A DNA stretch of 64,000 nt from Rugamonas rivuli (GCF_009380165.1 NZ_WHUF01000001.1:558001-622000); one strand, 5' to 3'; positions 1 through 12,541 are shown, counted from the first letter of the stretch. Notes: generated by a model from the sequence alone, not told the origin. Made by a program: numbers and translations.

Positions 1-1799
1 TTCACGTGCAGAAAAGCCGGTGGACCGCTGTTGCGCGCGTCCAGTGCCAGCACATAGGCGGTCTCTGGTTGCACGGGAACGATATGCAGCATGCGCAGCA
101 TTTCACCGTAGCCGGCTTGATATTCGCCGGCTGTCAGTCTCAGATAGCGGTTGTCGTCCTGCTCCAGATAGCGGTAGCCGGGCGGCACCTCGTGCTGCTG
201 GTTGCGCCAGTAATAGAGCGATGGAAACTTGCCGAATCCTGCGCCCAGCATGGCGGTATCCAGGTTATCGTCCATAAAGGCCAAGGTTCGGCTCCAATGG
301 CTCACGCGGGCGGACAGGTCGCTGCCCGCGTTGGCAAAACGTTCGGCGACGAAGTAGCCATGGCAGGTCGGTATGGCGACGGCCAGCACGGCCGAGGCGG
401 CCATGAGCGCCGTCACGTTGCGGCGGTTGGGGTACCAAGCGGGGCGTCGCTTCAGAAGGTTGAGCGTGATCGGAGACATCGCCATCAGTATCAGTCCGGC
501 GCTGGGCGCAAGCGTTGCAGCGCCCGCGTGGTGGTAGGCGATCCATACCGTGCCGACCATGAGGCCGGCGAGTGCGTGCACGGCCAGCAGCGACAGCGTG
601 CGGGAATATTGCCAGCTCAGCGCGAAAGCCAGACCTGAACACAGGAACATGAGATACGGTGCTTTCAGGATCGCGACGGCAGGTTCGCCAACCGGCAGCA
701 ACCAGGCCAGCATGCCGGCCAAGCCCAGGCCGCATGTCAGGCCGCTGATCAGCAGCGGGGGATGCAAGGTGCGGGTCGACAGTACCAGGGTTACCGACAA
801 CAAGCCCAGCGCCGCGGCGTAGCCGCGATAACCACTGCTCGCAAACACCAGGCTGAGCCCGCACGCGAGCAGCGAGGTTGCCGCCAACGCGGTGGCCATG
901 GTCCGCCAACGATGCCTGAACACGCCGGTTCGTGACCAGGCCGCCAGCGGAAAACCTGCCAGCACGAGGAGGGCGAGGGCATAAGCGAGGTAGAGCCCGC
1001 GTGAAAACGTGGCGAGACCGGTGTAGAGCGACAGAGGCAGCAGCGTCATTGCCACCGCCTGGCGCACGGCGGAACGCGTGCCGAACAGCCAGGCCGCCAG
1101 CAGTGGAACACTCATCGCAAGATAGCCATCCAAGGCCGCGCCGCCGGTATGCATGGCCGAGAACGGCGCGGTGATGCGGTAGTCGCTGGCGAAATTGAGC
1201 AGGCCCGGGAACTGCCAACGCTCGTGTATGGCGGCCATGAGTACGCCCGACAGTCCGAGCAGCATGCCGGGCAAGAAGAATCTGCGCAAGCCGTCGAGCG
1301 CCGGTCCCGCCGCCTGTTTTAACGACGGCAACAGTACGAAGCCCCAGAACCAGGCCTTGCCTACCCGTAGCGCGTTGTAGGGACTCAGATAGTTGTTGAA
1401 GGAATTCGCGTCGATGGCGGGCAATGGCTGCAAGCCGCGCCACAAGCCAATGCAGCAGGCGATGCCCAATCCCCACAAACTCAGATGGAACATCGGCGGA
1501 AAGTGCGGCTGCAAGGCCGAGCGGTCGAGACGCCAGTAGCAGGCGCCAGCCGTCAGGCAGAGCAGCACATCGATTTCCTCGACAAAGAACCAGCCGGTAT
1601 GCGGCGCCAGGTCCAGCACGGGAAGCAAAGCCGGCAAGGCCAGCAGCCACAACGCAGGCCGCCACCACAGCAGCGTGCCATAACCCATCACGATCGCCGG
1701 CAGCCAGCTGCCATGCAGGGGATAGACGCTCAGAACCGTAATCGCGCCGCCGAAAAACACCAGCGAAAGCAAGCGGTTGCACCACGGCGGCAGGCGCAC
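1..1799 (-). CDS. O-antigen ligase/polymerase-like membrane protein of the EPS locus (partial, C-terminus off the left edge)
   Basis: About 599 codons are visible, open to the left edge, so the C-terminus is missing. I chose the GTG at 1799-1797, preceded by GAGGAAG at good spacing; it starts 8 bp after the prsT stop, so the two are probably translated together. The product has many hydrophobic segments over roughly the first 480 residues. One loop contains TFSRGLYLA, which resembles the SRG loop of Wzy/WaaL-type polymerases and ligases. A soluble tail follows with several Trp and Tyr residues (MLGAGFGKFPSLYYW). Given its place next to prsT and tviBC, a role in polymerising or ligating the exopolysaccharide in the inner membrane is likely. 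The exact family was not confirmed. An overlapping 506-codon frame in the same stretch encodes an Arg/Ala-rich non-membrane sequence and is a shadow. Confidence 0.7.
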   Translation of the reverse strand, partial: MRLPPWCNRLLSLVFFGGAITVLSVYPLHGSWLPAIVMGYGTLLWWRPALWLLALPALLPVLDLAPHTGWFFVEEIDVLLCLTAGACYWRLDRSALQPHFPPMFHLSLWGLGIACCIGLWRGLQPLPAIDANSFNNYLSPYNALRVGKAWFWGFVLLPSLKQAAGPALDGLRRFFLPGMLLGLSGVLMAAIHERWQFPGLLNFASDYRITAPFSAMHTGGAALDGYLAMSVPLLAAWLFGTRSAVRQAVAMTLLPLSLYTGLATFSRGLYLAYALALLVLAGFPLAAWSRTGVFRHRWRTMATALAATSLLACGLSLVFASSGYRGYAAALGLLSVTLVLSTRTLHPPLLISGLTCGLGLAGMLAWLLPVGEPAVAILKAPYLMFLCSGLAFALSWQYSRTLSLLAVHALAGLMVGTVWIAYHHAGAATLAPSAGLILMAMSPITLNLLKRRPAWYPNRRNVTALMAASAVLAVAIPTCHGYFVAERFANAGSDLSARVSHWSRTLAFMDDNLDTAMLGAGFGKFPSLYYWRNQQHEVPPGYRYLEQDDNRYLRLTAGEYQAGYGEMLRMLHIVPVQPETAYVLALDARNSGPPAFLHV

Positions 1800-1807
1800 G
1801 GACTTCC

Positions 1808-4468
1808 TCAACGCGGGCGAGCCGCGCGTTGTTCGCCGGACTTCGCCAACGCAGCGCTCAGGTGATCGCGGATGTCGTTGTTGGCGGGGGCGGTGGCGGC
1901 GGCCGACTTCAGCAAGGGCAGCGCGCGGTCCAGCCGGCCTTGTTCTGCCAGCAGCCAGCCCAGCGTGTCCATCACCGATGCGTCCGCCGGCGCCAACTGA
2001 TATGCCTGCTCGGCCAGCGCCAGCGCGCGCGGATCTTTTTTCTGCTGATATAACCATGCCAGGTTGTTGAGCGCCATCGCATGGCGCGGCGACTGCTTGA
2101 GAATCAGCTCCAGCTGAGCTTGACTAGCGGTGAAATCCTTGTCGGCCAGCAGGCTACTGGAAAAATACAGGCGTGTCGTCTGGTCGTCCGGATGGGCATC
2201 GAGCCACTGCAGCACGCGGCTGCGGGCATCGCGTGACTGGCCCGCCTGCAGCATGGCGCCGTGCAGCGGTATCAACAGCGCGCCTGACGGCTGCATGTCA
2301 TACGCCTTGCGGTACAGCGCCAGTGCCGGTTGAAGATTCTTTTGTGCCATCTGCACATCGGCTTCCAGCTTGTAGGGCAGCGCGCTGTCGCCAGCGGTCT
2401 TCTGGAAGCCGCGCACTGCCTGCATGGCTTTGCCGTAGGCGCGCTGTTCGAGCAACAACGTGACCAGGCCGACCTGCGCGGGCGCATAGTTCGCCTGCAG
2501 CGACAACGCCTTGTTGAGCGCTTGCAGTGCGCCATCGTTGTCGCCGGTGGCGCTGCGCAGGACCGCGATGCGCACCTGTACCTGGGGCGAGCTGGGCTGG
2601 ACCACCGCCAGCTTGACCAGATGGTCCAGCGCCGCATCGTTGTTGCGGTTGCGCAGTTGCAGCTCAGCCATGAAGGACAACGCTTCCGCGTTGGCCGGGT
2701 TGGTCGCCAGCAGCTTTTGCGTCAGCACCAGCGCCTTGGGCAATTCCTTGTTGCGCACATAGAACTGCGCCAGCATCAGGTTCAGTTCCGGTACGTCCGG
2801 ATGCTCCCGGACCGCGCGCTCCAGCCAGCCCCCGGCCTGCGCCGCATGGCCCTGCGAGATCGCCAGGTTCGCCAGCGCCGTCATGATGTCGGCATTCTTG
2901 CCATCCTTGGACAGCGCCGCCTCGAGACGCAGCCTTGCTGGCTCGGGCCGCTTATCGACCAGGTCCATCTGCGTCAGGTTGTCCAGCGCCGGCAAATACA
3001 CGGGATCGAGCGCCAGTGCGCGCTCGAAGGCGGTCCGGGCGCCGGCGCGGTCGCGGTTCATCAGCAGCACGCCGCCTTTCAGGTTCTGCACCATGGGGTT
3101 GTCGCCATTCTGGCTTTCCAGTTGTTTGACGGCGGTCAGCGCCTTGGCGTAGTCCTTGTTGCGCAGGTGGGTGAGGGCGAGCAGCACGCCGGCGCGCGAA
3201 GATTTCCCGTCCAGGCTGGTAGCCCGCTCCAGCTCGGCGACGGCGCGCGCGGTGTCGCCCATGCCGATGTGGCTGACGGCGATGGCCGCGTGCAGCATCG
3301 AGGTCTGCGGTGCCAGCGCGCTGGCTTTCTCGAAATAGCTGGCGGACTGGGGATATTGCCTCAGCCGCATATAGATTTCGCCGGCCAGCGACATCATTTC
3401 CAGATCCTGCTGGTTGTTGTCGAACAGCGGCTCGACGATGGCCAGCGCCTGCTCGGGATTACCGGTTGCCATCAGCACCGCGGCCAGCTGCTTGCTCGCA
3501 TAGGCGTGACCGGGCTGCGCGTCCAAAAATTTTCTCAAGTGCTGCTCGGCCTGCGGGTAGTTGGCGAGGCCGCGCAATACGGTTCCCATCAGCAGATTGC
3601 TGGGCAAGTGATCCGGGGCTGCGCGCAACACCAGTTGCAGACGTTCCTGCGCGGCCGCCAGCTTGCCTTCCCTGAAATCGAGGAGCGCCTGGGTATAGGC
3701 GGCCATCAGGCTGTTCGGTGAAATCTTGCGCGCAACGGCGAGTTCGGCCCTGGCTTCGTTCAGCTTTCCGGTTTGAATGTACAGGCTGGCGATGTCGATA
3801 TGCGGCTGCACCAGCTCGGGCCCCAGTTTGAGCACGTGCTGATATGCCGTCAATGCCCCTGCAGTCTGCCCCAACGTGCGCAGCAGGTCGCCTTGCAGGC
3901 GCAGCGCGTCGACGTCGTCGGGCGTCCCCTGCAGGGCTTGGGTAATCAGGCGCAGGGCCGTCTCCCGATCATGCGCATCCAGCGCCAGCCTGGCCTGGCC
4001 CAGCAAAGCACCTGGCTGGCCAGGATGCTCGGCCAGCACCTGCGCGAAGACTGCGCGCCCCTCGTCCACGCGATCCAGCCCGACCAGGGCGTGACCGCGC
4101 AAGACCTGCAGTTGCGGCTGCTTCGGATCAGCCTTGATGTCTTCCAGCAGCCTGGCGTACTGGCCTTGCAGCAGCAAGCTTTTGCCCAGCAGCGGCAGCA
4201 CGTTGGCGGGTGGCATGCCCAGATCCATTGCGCGGCGTAACTCTTTGTCTGCCGACAGGACGTCGCCGGCGCCCAGATACAGTTGCCCCAGCATCACCCG
4301 CGCGGGGCCGCTCGACGGGGTGCGTTGCAGGAGATTCTTGAGCTGGATCACGGCGGCGCGCGTATCGCCGGCGGCCAGATATTGCCTGGCCTCCGACATC
4401 AGTTGCTCGTCGCTTTGCATGCGGCCGCAACCGGCAAGCAGCAGCAATACCCACAAGACACGCAACAT
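1808..4468 (-). CDS. prsT: XrtA/PEP-CTERM system TPR-repeat lipoprotein PrsT
   Basis: An 886-residue TPR protein. The chosen ATG at 4468 has AGGGAG upstream and gives a lipoprotein signal peptide, MLRVLWVLLLLAGC, with a lipobox (LAGC) at Cys14; the frame stays open further upstream but without a signal. After the signal come continuous helical TPR-like repeats to the C-terminus, for example A..ALALDPVYLPALDNL and A..AYQLAPADASVMDTLGWL. The length matches the roughly 900-residue family linked to exosortase/PEP-CTERM exopolysaccharide loci, where PrsT is thought to scaffold EPS export or assembly at the outer membrane. It is divergent from tviB and overlaps no gene. A generic TPR lipoprotein is the alternative, but the EPS neighbours favour PrsT. 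Confidence 0.8.
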   Translation of the reverse strand: MLRVLWVLLLLAGCGRMQSDEQLMSEARQYLAAGDTRAAVIQLKNLLQRTPSSGPARVMLGQLYLGAGDVLSADKELRRAMDLGMPPANVLPLLGKSLLLQGQYARLLEDIKADPKQPQLQVLRGHALVGLDRVDEGRAVFAQVLAEHPGQPGALLGQARLALDAHDRETALRLITQALQGTPDDVDALRLQGDLLRTLGQTAGALTAYQHVLKLGPELVQPHIDIASLYIQTGKLNEARAELAVARKISPNSLMAAYTQALLDFREGKLAAAQERLQLVLRAAPDHLPSNLLMGTVLRGLANYPQAEQHLRKFLDAQPGHAYASKQLAAVLMATGNPEQALAIVEPLFDNNQQDLEMMSLAGEIYMRLRQYPQSASYFEKASALAPQTSMLHAAIAVSHIGMGDTARAVAELERATSLDGKSSRAGVLLALTHLRNKDYAKALTAVKQLESQNGDNPMVQNLKGGVLLMNRDRAGARTAFERALALDPVYLPALDNLTQMDLVDKRPEPARLRLEAALSKDGKNADIMTALANLAISQGHAAQAGGWLERAVREHPDVPELNLMLAQFYVRNKELPKALVLTQKLLATNPANAEALSFMAELQLRNRNNDAALDHLVKLAVVQPSSPQVQVRIAVLRSATGDNDGALQALNKALSLQANYAPAQVGLVTLLLEQRAYGKAMQAVRGFQKTAGDSALPYKLEADVQMAQKNLQPALALYRKAYDMQPSGALLIPLHGAMLQAGQSRDARSRVLQWLDAHPDDQTTRLYFSSSLLADKDFTASQAQLELILKQSPRHAMALNNLAWLYQQKKDPRALALAEQAYQLAPADASVMDTLGWLLAEQGRLDRALPLLKSAAATAPANNDIRDHLSAALAKSGEQRAARPR

Positions 4469-4533
4469 GAGACTCTCCCTGGCGAACGGTATGACTAGAG
4501 TAGGAAGTCTGATCGCGCCGCCCTTTGATCGGT

Positions 4534-4576
4534 CGCAAACGGACACGCCTTGCCCTGCAATCGGCAGCCGTTTGCG
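4534..4576. repeat. Inverted repeat in the prsT/tviB divergent promoter region
   Basis: CGCAAACGG at 4534-4542 is matched by its exact reverse complement CCGTTTGCG at 4568-4576, with a 25-bp spacer. It lies in the 185-bp gap between two divergent EPS genes, so a regulator-binding role is plausible. No sigma factor consensus was clear around it. Confidence 0.35.
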
Positions 4577-4653
4577 CCACCTCAACAGCGCGGCGGACAC
4601 GCTCCGTAGAATCGGCCGAGACGTGTGGCCAACGCTTGGACGCGAGGTGACTT

Positions 4654-6995
<2,342 letters not shown>

Positions 6996-8336
6996 CCGTC
7001 AGCACGCGCTGCGCACCGCGAAAGTCCACTGTATGCAGCGTGACCGGTTTGTGCCAGATGCGCGCCACGTAGTTGAGTACCTGTTCCGCCGCCGCCAAGT
7101 CCAGGCCACGGCCGTCGCTGGCATGGTCGTGCCGTAGCACCAGGCTTTGATCTTCGTGTACGCGGTCGACGGCGATGCGCGGCGCTCCGTAGTTGTAGCG
7201 GGGGCGCAGGATAGCCTCCCGCACAGCCTGTATGTCACGGCTGAGCACACGTGTTTCGCCATCCTTGCGCACCTGATAGCTGAACAAATTCAGTCGGTCC
7301 GCCAGCGGCGCGTCCAGGTAGTTGCGGATGAAGCCGAAATCGTCCTCTTCCGAGCAAATGCGGCGTGCCGCCTCGATGCCATGCCGCTCGACGATATGCT
7401 CCCACATGCAGAAACCCAGATGGTAGGGATTGATCGCCAAGGCCAGCTGATGTTCGCCTGCATACGGCCGCACGACGTCGGAATGCACCTTGAGCGCTTG
7501 TAGATAAAGCGCGTGCGGCAGGAATTCCGCCTCGCGCAGCAGGCGCGCGTGCCAGTAGCATGCCCAGCCTTCATTCATGATCTGGCAAGCATGGACCGGA
7601 TAGAAATAGAGCGATTCCTCACGCACCGCCAGCAGGATATCGCGTTCCCAATCCTGCAGTTCCGGCGCGTGGCGGGCGATGAACCACAGCAGGTCGTACT
7701 CAGGATATGGCGGCTGGCCCGGCCGATCCACCGGCGCGGCACCTGCCGGTTCGCCACCAGGCAAAGCCTGATAGCGCTGCTGGAAGGGGCCGGGCAGCGG
7801 CGGCTCCGCCGGCGTGGCGACGGGGTAGGGCGGGCGATACAGCTCCTGCTGGATGTCGATGTGCGGTTCCAGCGCCAGCGCCGCGTCCAGCACGGCTTCG
7901 ACGGCGGGCCGGCCGTGGCGCGTCAATGCCTGCTCCAGCCGGTGCGCCCTGGCGGCGCTCTGTTCCAGGATGTGCCCGCCCGCCATCTTCATGAAACGCT
8001 CGAACAAGGCGTTGCGGCGGACGAAGTCCGCGTGGCCGATGACATGGGCAGCCACCAGCGTATTCTCGGCCAGGCTGTTTTGATTCATCAGGTAGGCCCG
8101 GCAGGGATCGCCGGGGAACATCACCTCGAAGATGCGCGAGTGTCCCATGTTCTGATGCAGCAGCTGGTGGATGTAGCGCAGCCCGAACGACCAGTGATGC
8201 ATGCGCACCGGCACGCCATAGACCGCAATTTCCAGCATGAAGTTTTGCGGCACCAGTTCGAAATCCACCGGATAGTATTCCAGCCCGAGTTCAGCGGCCA
8301 GTTGCTCGATGCGCGCGGTGTAGTCCTCCAGCGTAC

Positions 8337-9482
8337 TCATGCACGCTCCTCCGCGGCCGCCTGCCGCACCAGGAATTGCTTCAGCGCGGAGACCACGTCT
8401 TCAGCCTGGGTCAGCACCACGCTGGACAGCGGCAAGCCCTGGCGCTCGCGCTCTTTCCACAGGCGGCCCATCTCGGTTTCCAGCATGCGCGGCATGCCGG
8501 GCAGGGTTTCGACATAGCCGAGATAGTTCATACGGCCGGCCAACTGTCCCAGCGATTGACTGGCGGCCGTCCGGTCTTCCGAAAAATTGTCGCCGTCCGA
8601 GGCGTAGAACAGGTAGCTGTTGTAGCTGGCCGCATCATAGTGCTCGTCCAGCAGTGATTGCGCGAGGTGGAAGCCGGTGGAAGCCATGGTGCCGCCCATG
8701 CCGCTGACCTCGAAGAAATCGCGCTCGTTGAACTCCCAGGCGCGCGCCGCGTGCGCAAGAAAGCGCAGCTCCACGTGGCGGTAGCTGCGGCGCAAGCCTT
8801 GCAGCGCCAGGAAAAAGAAGGTCTTGGCCAGGCGCCGTTCGGGCTGCGTCATGCTGGTCGACACATCGAGCATGAAGAACACCACTGCGCTGCTGCTCGG
8901 ACGCGGCCGTTCCACCAGTTGGCGGAAGCGCAGATCGTCATTAGTGAAGGACGCCGGCGCGCTCTGCACGGCACGCCGCTTGATCGCCTCCTTGACGGTG
9001 CGGCGCCGGTCCAGCCGCGAGCGGGCGCCGTGTTTGTCCCATCCGCGCTGCAAGACCTCGGGCTGTTCCAGCGTGGCCTGGCCGCGTGGCTGCAGCGACG
9101 GCAACTGGAACTCCTCCCACAACCAGTCCAGGATGTCATCGATGGCAAGCTCCATCATCAGCGTTACCTCGCCCGGCGCATTGCCCGCGCCACTGCCGTC
9201 GCCGTGCTCATCGTCCGCCGGCAACAGCAGGTCGCCAGGCTGCCCCGGTCCCTGGCCGGCGGCCGTGTTGCTGTTCCCCTCGGCGAGGCGGAAACGTGCG
9301 TGTTCAAGCAGCCGCAGCGGCACCTGCACGCTGCGCTGGCCCGCCTCGCTCATCAGGTCGGGCGAGGAAATGATGTCCGGCAGATGGTCGCGCACGGCGC
9401 TGCGGACCTTGTCGTTATGCCGCAACCAGTCGCGCGCACCGCGGGAAAACAATTCGTACCAGTCGGGTTGGCGGGTCTGCAT
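8337..9482 (-). CDS. yeaH: YeaH/YhbH family protein (DUF444, von Willebrand A-like)
   Basis: A 381-residue DUF444 protein. A VWA-type metal-site motif is visible as FFMLDVSTSMT, with DVSTS at residues 206-210, followed by the conserved FFLALQGLRRSYRHVELRF region. The first 160 residues are charged and Gly-rich, as usual for the family. It is the middle gene of prkA-DUF444-spoVR: 9 bp after prkA and overlapping spoVR by 4 bp. It is believed to act with the PrkA kinase in a stationary-phase or stress signalling module, probably as a partner or substrate; the mechanism is not known. Confidence 0.92.
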   Translation of the reverse strand: MQTRQPDWYELFSRGARDWLRHNDKVRSAVRDHLPDIISSPDLMSEAGQRSVQVPLRLLEHARFRLAEGNSNTAAGQGPGQPGDLLLPADDEHGDGSGAGNAPGEVTLMMELAIDDILDWLWEEFQLPSLQPRGQATLEQPEVLQRGWDKHGARSRLDRRRTVKEAIKRRAVQSAPASFTNDDLRFRQLVERPRPSSSAVVFFMLDVSTSMTQPERRLAKTFFFLALQGLRRSYRHVELRFLAHAARAWEFNERDFFEVSGMGGTMASTGFHLAQSLLDEHYDAASYNSYLFYASDGDNFSEDRTAASQSLGQLAGRMNYLGYVETLPGMPRMLETEMGRLWKERERQGLPLSSVVLTQAEDVVSALKQFLVRQAAAEERA

Positions 9483-9491
9483 CGTCCGGCC

Positions 9492-11420
9492 TCATTCCTG
9501 CGCCAGCAGCGTGGTGACATAGTTCAGCGCCTCGCGCGCACCGTGGCTGTCGTAGCCGTACTCGTCGACCAGCCGGCCTTCGACGGCGGATATCTTGGCG
9601 CGCACATCGTCGTCGGGACGCTTGCTGGAACTGACCAGCCGCAGCACGTCGCGCCGCTGTTCGAACAGGTATTGCTGCAAGGCGTCGCGCAACTGCGCAT
9701 GGCTGCCCAGGCCGAAGGGCTGGCCGCGCTTGTAGGCGCTCATGGCTTTGCGCACCACCTCTTGCCGGAACGATTGCTTGCCCGAATCGGAGATCGCGAT
9801 CTTTTCCTCGACCGCGCGCAGGAAGCGTTCGTCCGGGCGCCGCTCCTCGCAGGTGATGGGGTCTTTCACTTGCCGGTTGTCCAGCATGGCCTCGACCTCG
9901 TCCAGGTACTTGCCCAGCAGTTCCTCCACCTCCTGCTCGAAGGAGACGAACAAGGCCTTGTGCACATCCTCCTTGACCCAGCGATTGTAGAAATCCTTGC
10001 GTGTCAACACGAGGTAGTCCACCCATTTGCGCTTGCGGGCCGATTCGATGCGGGCATCACTCTCGATGCCGTCCTTTAACGCCAGCAGCAAATCCATAGT
10101 GGTCAGGCTGCTGCGGGACGACTGGATAATGGCGTTCGACAGGGCGTTGATCACGAAGCGCGGCGACACACCGGCCAGGCCTTCGTCCGGCGCCCGGTCT
10201 TTGCTGCGTATCCGCTGCGCCTCGGCCTGGTGCACGCCGTCCACATCCTCGCCCGCATGGATGCGCACCCGCTTGGCCAGCTCGCCGTCGCGTTCCTCGC
10301 CCTCGTGCAGCCGGGTCAGCACAGCGAACACGGCCGCCGCGTGCAGCACATGCGGGTCCAGGTGCACGCTGCGGAAAGCGGGCGCGGCCGCCAGGATCAG
10401 CTTGTGATAGATGCGCGCCTCTTCGCGATAGTTCAGCGTGTAGGGCACTTGCACGATCACCATGCGGTCCAGCAAACCCTCGTTCTCGCTCTCCTGCAGG
10501 AACTTGCGGAACTCGGCCAGGTTGGTGTGAGCGAGGATGGTCTCGTCGAGATAGATCAGCGGAAAGCGCGCCACCTTGACGTTTTTTTCCTGCGTCAGCG
10601 TCAGCAGCAGGTACAGGAACTCGCGCTTGACCTTGAGGATCTCGATCATCTCCAGCATGCCGCGGCTGGCGGCGTACACGGCGCCGGACCACGACCACGC
10701 GCGCGGATCGCCCTCGTCGCCAAACTCGGCCACCTTGGACAGGTCGACCGAGCCGACCAGGTCGGCGATGTCGGCGGTGTTCGGGTCATGCGGCGCATAG
10801 GTGCCGACGCCGCTGCGCCCGGCTTCGGAAATGAAAATGCGCTCGACCGGCATGCGCAGGAAGTCGCCGCTCAGCTCGTGCTCAAGCCGGGCGCGGCAGT
10901 GCGGACACAATTCGCCCGCCACCTCCACGCCATAGGTTTCGCGGAAGCCGGAGCGCATGGTGTGCGGCACCAGGTGCAGCGGCGATTCATGCACCGGACA
11001 GCCGGCGATGCCGAACAGGGCGCCGGCATCGGTGTAGCTGTATTCCTCCAGCCCGCGCTTGAGCCGTATCACCAGCGTGGACTTGCCGCCCGACGGCGGG
11101 CCCAGCAACAGCAGCAGCCGCCGTCCGACCTCGGACCCGGCCGCCGCCGCCTTGAAGTAATCGGCCACGCGCGCCAGCGCATCGTCGATGCCGAACAGTT
11201 CGTCCGCGAACAACGTGCAGCGCAGCTTGCCGTCCTCGCCTTGCTGTCCGCTCCAGCACAACATGTCCCAGATGTATTGATGCGAGCTGCGCACGAACTG
11301 GCAGGGCGCCGCCGGCAGCACCTGCTCCATGAACTGCGCGAAGCTGCCGCTCCAATGCCCCGCCCGGTGCTGACGCGTGAAGGCGTGCAATTGCTCCCTG
11401 TATAGTTCGCGTTGATCCAT
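9492..11420 (-). CDS. prkA: PrkA family serine protein kinase (YeaG-like)
   Basis: A 642-residue PrkA/YeaG homologue. An AAA-type nucleotide-binding domain carries the Walker A motif GPPSGGKST at residues 107-115; the C-terminal PrkA kinase domain runs from around residue 420 (DYLVLTRKDFYNRWV). The zinc-ribbon-like CPHCRARLEHELSGDFLRMP segment seen in the family is present. The start has AGGAGGG about 9 bp upstream. It is the first gene of the three-gene operon with DUF444 and spoVR. YeaG in E. coli is RpoS-controlled and affects nitrogen starvation and metabolic heterogeneity; whether this one is a true kinase or an AAA protease/ATPase cannot be told from sequence. Confidence 0.92.
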   Translation of the reverse strand: MDQRELYREQLHAFTRQHRAGHWSGSFAQFMEQVLPAAPCQFVRSSHQYIWDMLCWSGQQGEDGKLRCTLFADELFGIDDALARVADYFKAAAAGSEVGRRLLLLLGPPSGGKSTLVIRLKRGLEEYSYTDAGALFGIAGCPVHESPLHLVPHTMRSGFRETYGVEVAGELCPHCRARLEHELSGDFLRMPVERIFISEAGRSGVGTYAPHDPNTADIADLVGSVDLSKVAEFGDEGDPRAWSWSGAVYAASRGMLEMIEILKVKREFLYLLLTLTQEKNVKVARFPLIYLDETILAHTNLAEFRKFLQESENEGLLDRMVIVQVPYTLNYREEARIYHKLILAAAPAFRSVHLDPHVLHAAAVFAVLTRLHEGEERDGELAKRVRIHAGEDVDGVHQAEAQRIRSKDRAPDEGLAGVSPRFVINALSNAIIQSSRSSLTTMDLLLALKDGIESDARIESARKRKWVDYLVLTRKDFYNRWVKEDVHKALFVSFEQEVEELLGKYLDEVEAMLDNRQVKDPITCEERRPDERFLRAVEEKIAISDSGKQSFRQEVVRKAMSAYKRGQPFGLGSHAQLRDALQQYLFEQRRDVLRLVSSSKRPDDDVRAKISAVEGRLVDEYGYDSHGAREALNYVTTLLAQE

Positions 11421-11458
11421 CGCCCCATTCCCTCCTGTGTGGTCAGCACATTCGAGTA

Positions 11459-11474
11459 TCTGCGCTGGCGCAGA
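11459..11474. repeat. Near-perfect palindrome upstream of prkA
   Basis: TCTGCGC-TG-GCGCAGA is a 7-bp inverted repeat around a 2-bp centre, 39 bp upstream of the prkA start and 52 bp after the LysR stop. No T-run follows in the LysR reading direction, so it looks more like an operator than a terminator. Confidence 0.35.
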
Positions 11475-11525
11475 CGGGTCGTATGATCCGCGTCAAACGG
11501 AACCGGGGATTTTTATGGCTGAAAA

Positions 11526-12437
11526 TCAGTCAACGCGGTCCCATGGCGGCGTGCCGGCGAATTCCTCGACCAGGAAATCGATCATCACCCGCACCTTGGC
11601 GCTCAGGTGGCGGCGGCTGGGGTAGACCGCCAGCACATCGATATCGGGCATGTGGAAATCGGGCAGCACCTGCACCAGGTCGCCGGCGCGCAAGTCGGCG
11701 CCGACCAGGAAGCTGGGTTGCCAGATCACGCCCAGGCCGCCCAGGGCGGCGCTGCGCGCAGTGTCGCCATTGTTGGTGTGCATGACGCACGCCACCCTGA
11801 CCGCGTGCGGCTGGTTCTGGGCGTCGAGCATCTGCCATTCGTCGGCGGTGGCTGCGTAGCTGTAGCCGATGCAGCGGTGCCGCAACAGGTCGGACGGCTG
11901 CAGCGGCATGCCGTGCTCGGCGATGTAGGAGGGCGCGGCGCACAGGATGTTGCGGGAGGTGGCCAGCTTGCGCGCCACGTTGGACGCCGACCCGGCGCGC
12001 GAGATGCGGATCGCCATGTCATAGCCTTCCTCGACGATGTCGACCACGCGGTCGATCAGCGCCACATCCAGTTGCACGTCGGGATACTTCTTCATGAACT
12101 TGGCCCACAGCGGCGCCAGGTGCAGCACGCCGAAACTGAGCGGCGCGTTGATGCGCAGCACGCCCAGCGGCTGCATGGTGGCCGAGGAAACGATCGCTTC
12201 GGCCTCGGCCACATCGTCCAGGATGGACTTGGCGCGCTCGAACAGCGCCTCGCCGCTGGAGGTCAGCGACATCTTGCGCGAGCTGCGGTTCAGCAACCGG
12301 GTTTGCAGATGCGCTTCCAGGTCGCTGATGTAGCGGGTGACATTGGCGGGCGAGGTGTCGAGTGCATCGGCTGCGCGGGCGAAACCTTCCCTGCGCACCA
12401 CTTCGACGAATACTTCCAGCGCACGCAACCTGTCCAT
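11526..12437 (-). CDS. LysR family transcriptional regulator
   Basis: 303 residues from the ATG at 12437 (GGGAG 7 bp upstream); the frame extends 21 codons further, but this start matches the family N-terminus MDRLRALEVFVEVVRREG. A winged helix-turn-helix occupies residues 1-60 (ARAADALDTSPANVTRYISDLE), and the rest is a LysR ligand-binding domain. It resembles the CrgA/DsdC-like one-component regulators that often repress themselves and a divergent gene, but here the neighbours on both sides lie on the same strand, so its target is not evident. It is separated from the upstream lipoprotein gene by a strong terminator and so has its own promoter in the 43-bp AT-rich stretch 12438-12480. Confidence 0.88.
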   Translation of the reverse strand: MDRLRALEVFVEVVRREGFARAADALDTSPANVTRYISDLEAHLQTRLLNRSSRKMSLTSSGEALFERAKSILDDVAEAEAIVSSATMQPLGVLRINAPLSFGVLHLAPLWAKFMKKYPDVQLDVALIDRVVDIVEEGYDMAIRISRAGSASNVARKLATSRNILCAAPSYIAEHGMPLQPSDLLRHRCIGYSYAATADEWQMLDAQNQPHAVRVACVMHTNNGDTARSAALGGLGVIWQPSFLVGADLRAGDLVQVLPDFHMPDIDVLAVYPSRRHLSAKVRVMIDFLVEEFAGTPPWDRVD

Positions 12438-12480
12438 ACACGACTCCCATTCATGTTTTATAAAGTATAAATCAGCAAGA

Positions 12481-12518
12481 AAATAAAAAAGCCGCAGCAC
12501 CCGTGTGGTGTTGCGGCT
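12481..12518 (-). terminator. Rho-independent terminator after the small lipoprotein gene
   Basis: Stem AGCCGCAGCACC (12490-12501) pairs with GGTGTTGCGGCT (12507-12518), with one G-T pair and a 5-base loop. Read on the minus strand it is followed directly by TTTTTTATTT (12481-12490). It lies 24 bp after the lipoprotein stop and before the LysR start. Confidence 0.85.
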
Positions 12519-12541
12519 CTATGGCAGGGCAGGCAAGTCGC

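Noticed and set aside
265..1785. 506-codon open frame on the minus strand
   Set aside because: It is out of frame with the membrane protein 1-1799 and encodes Arg/Ala/Gly-rich sequence without family resemblance; the other frame has a clear membrane pattern and a ribosome site.
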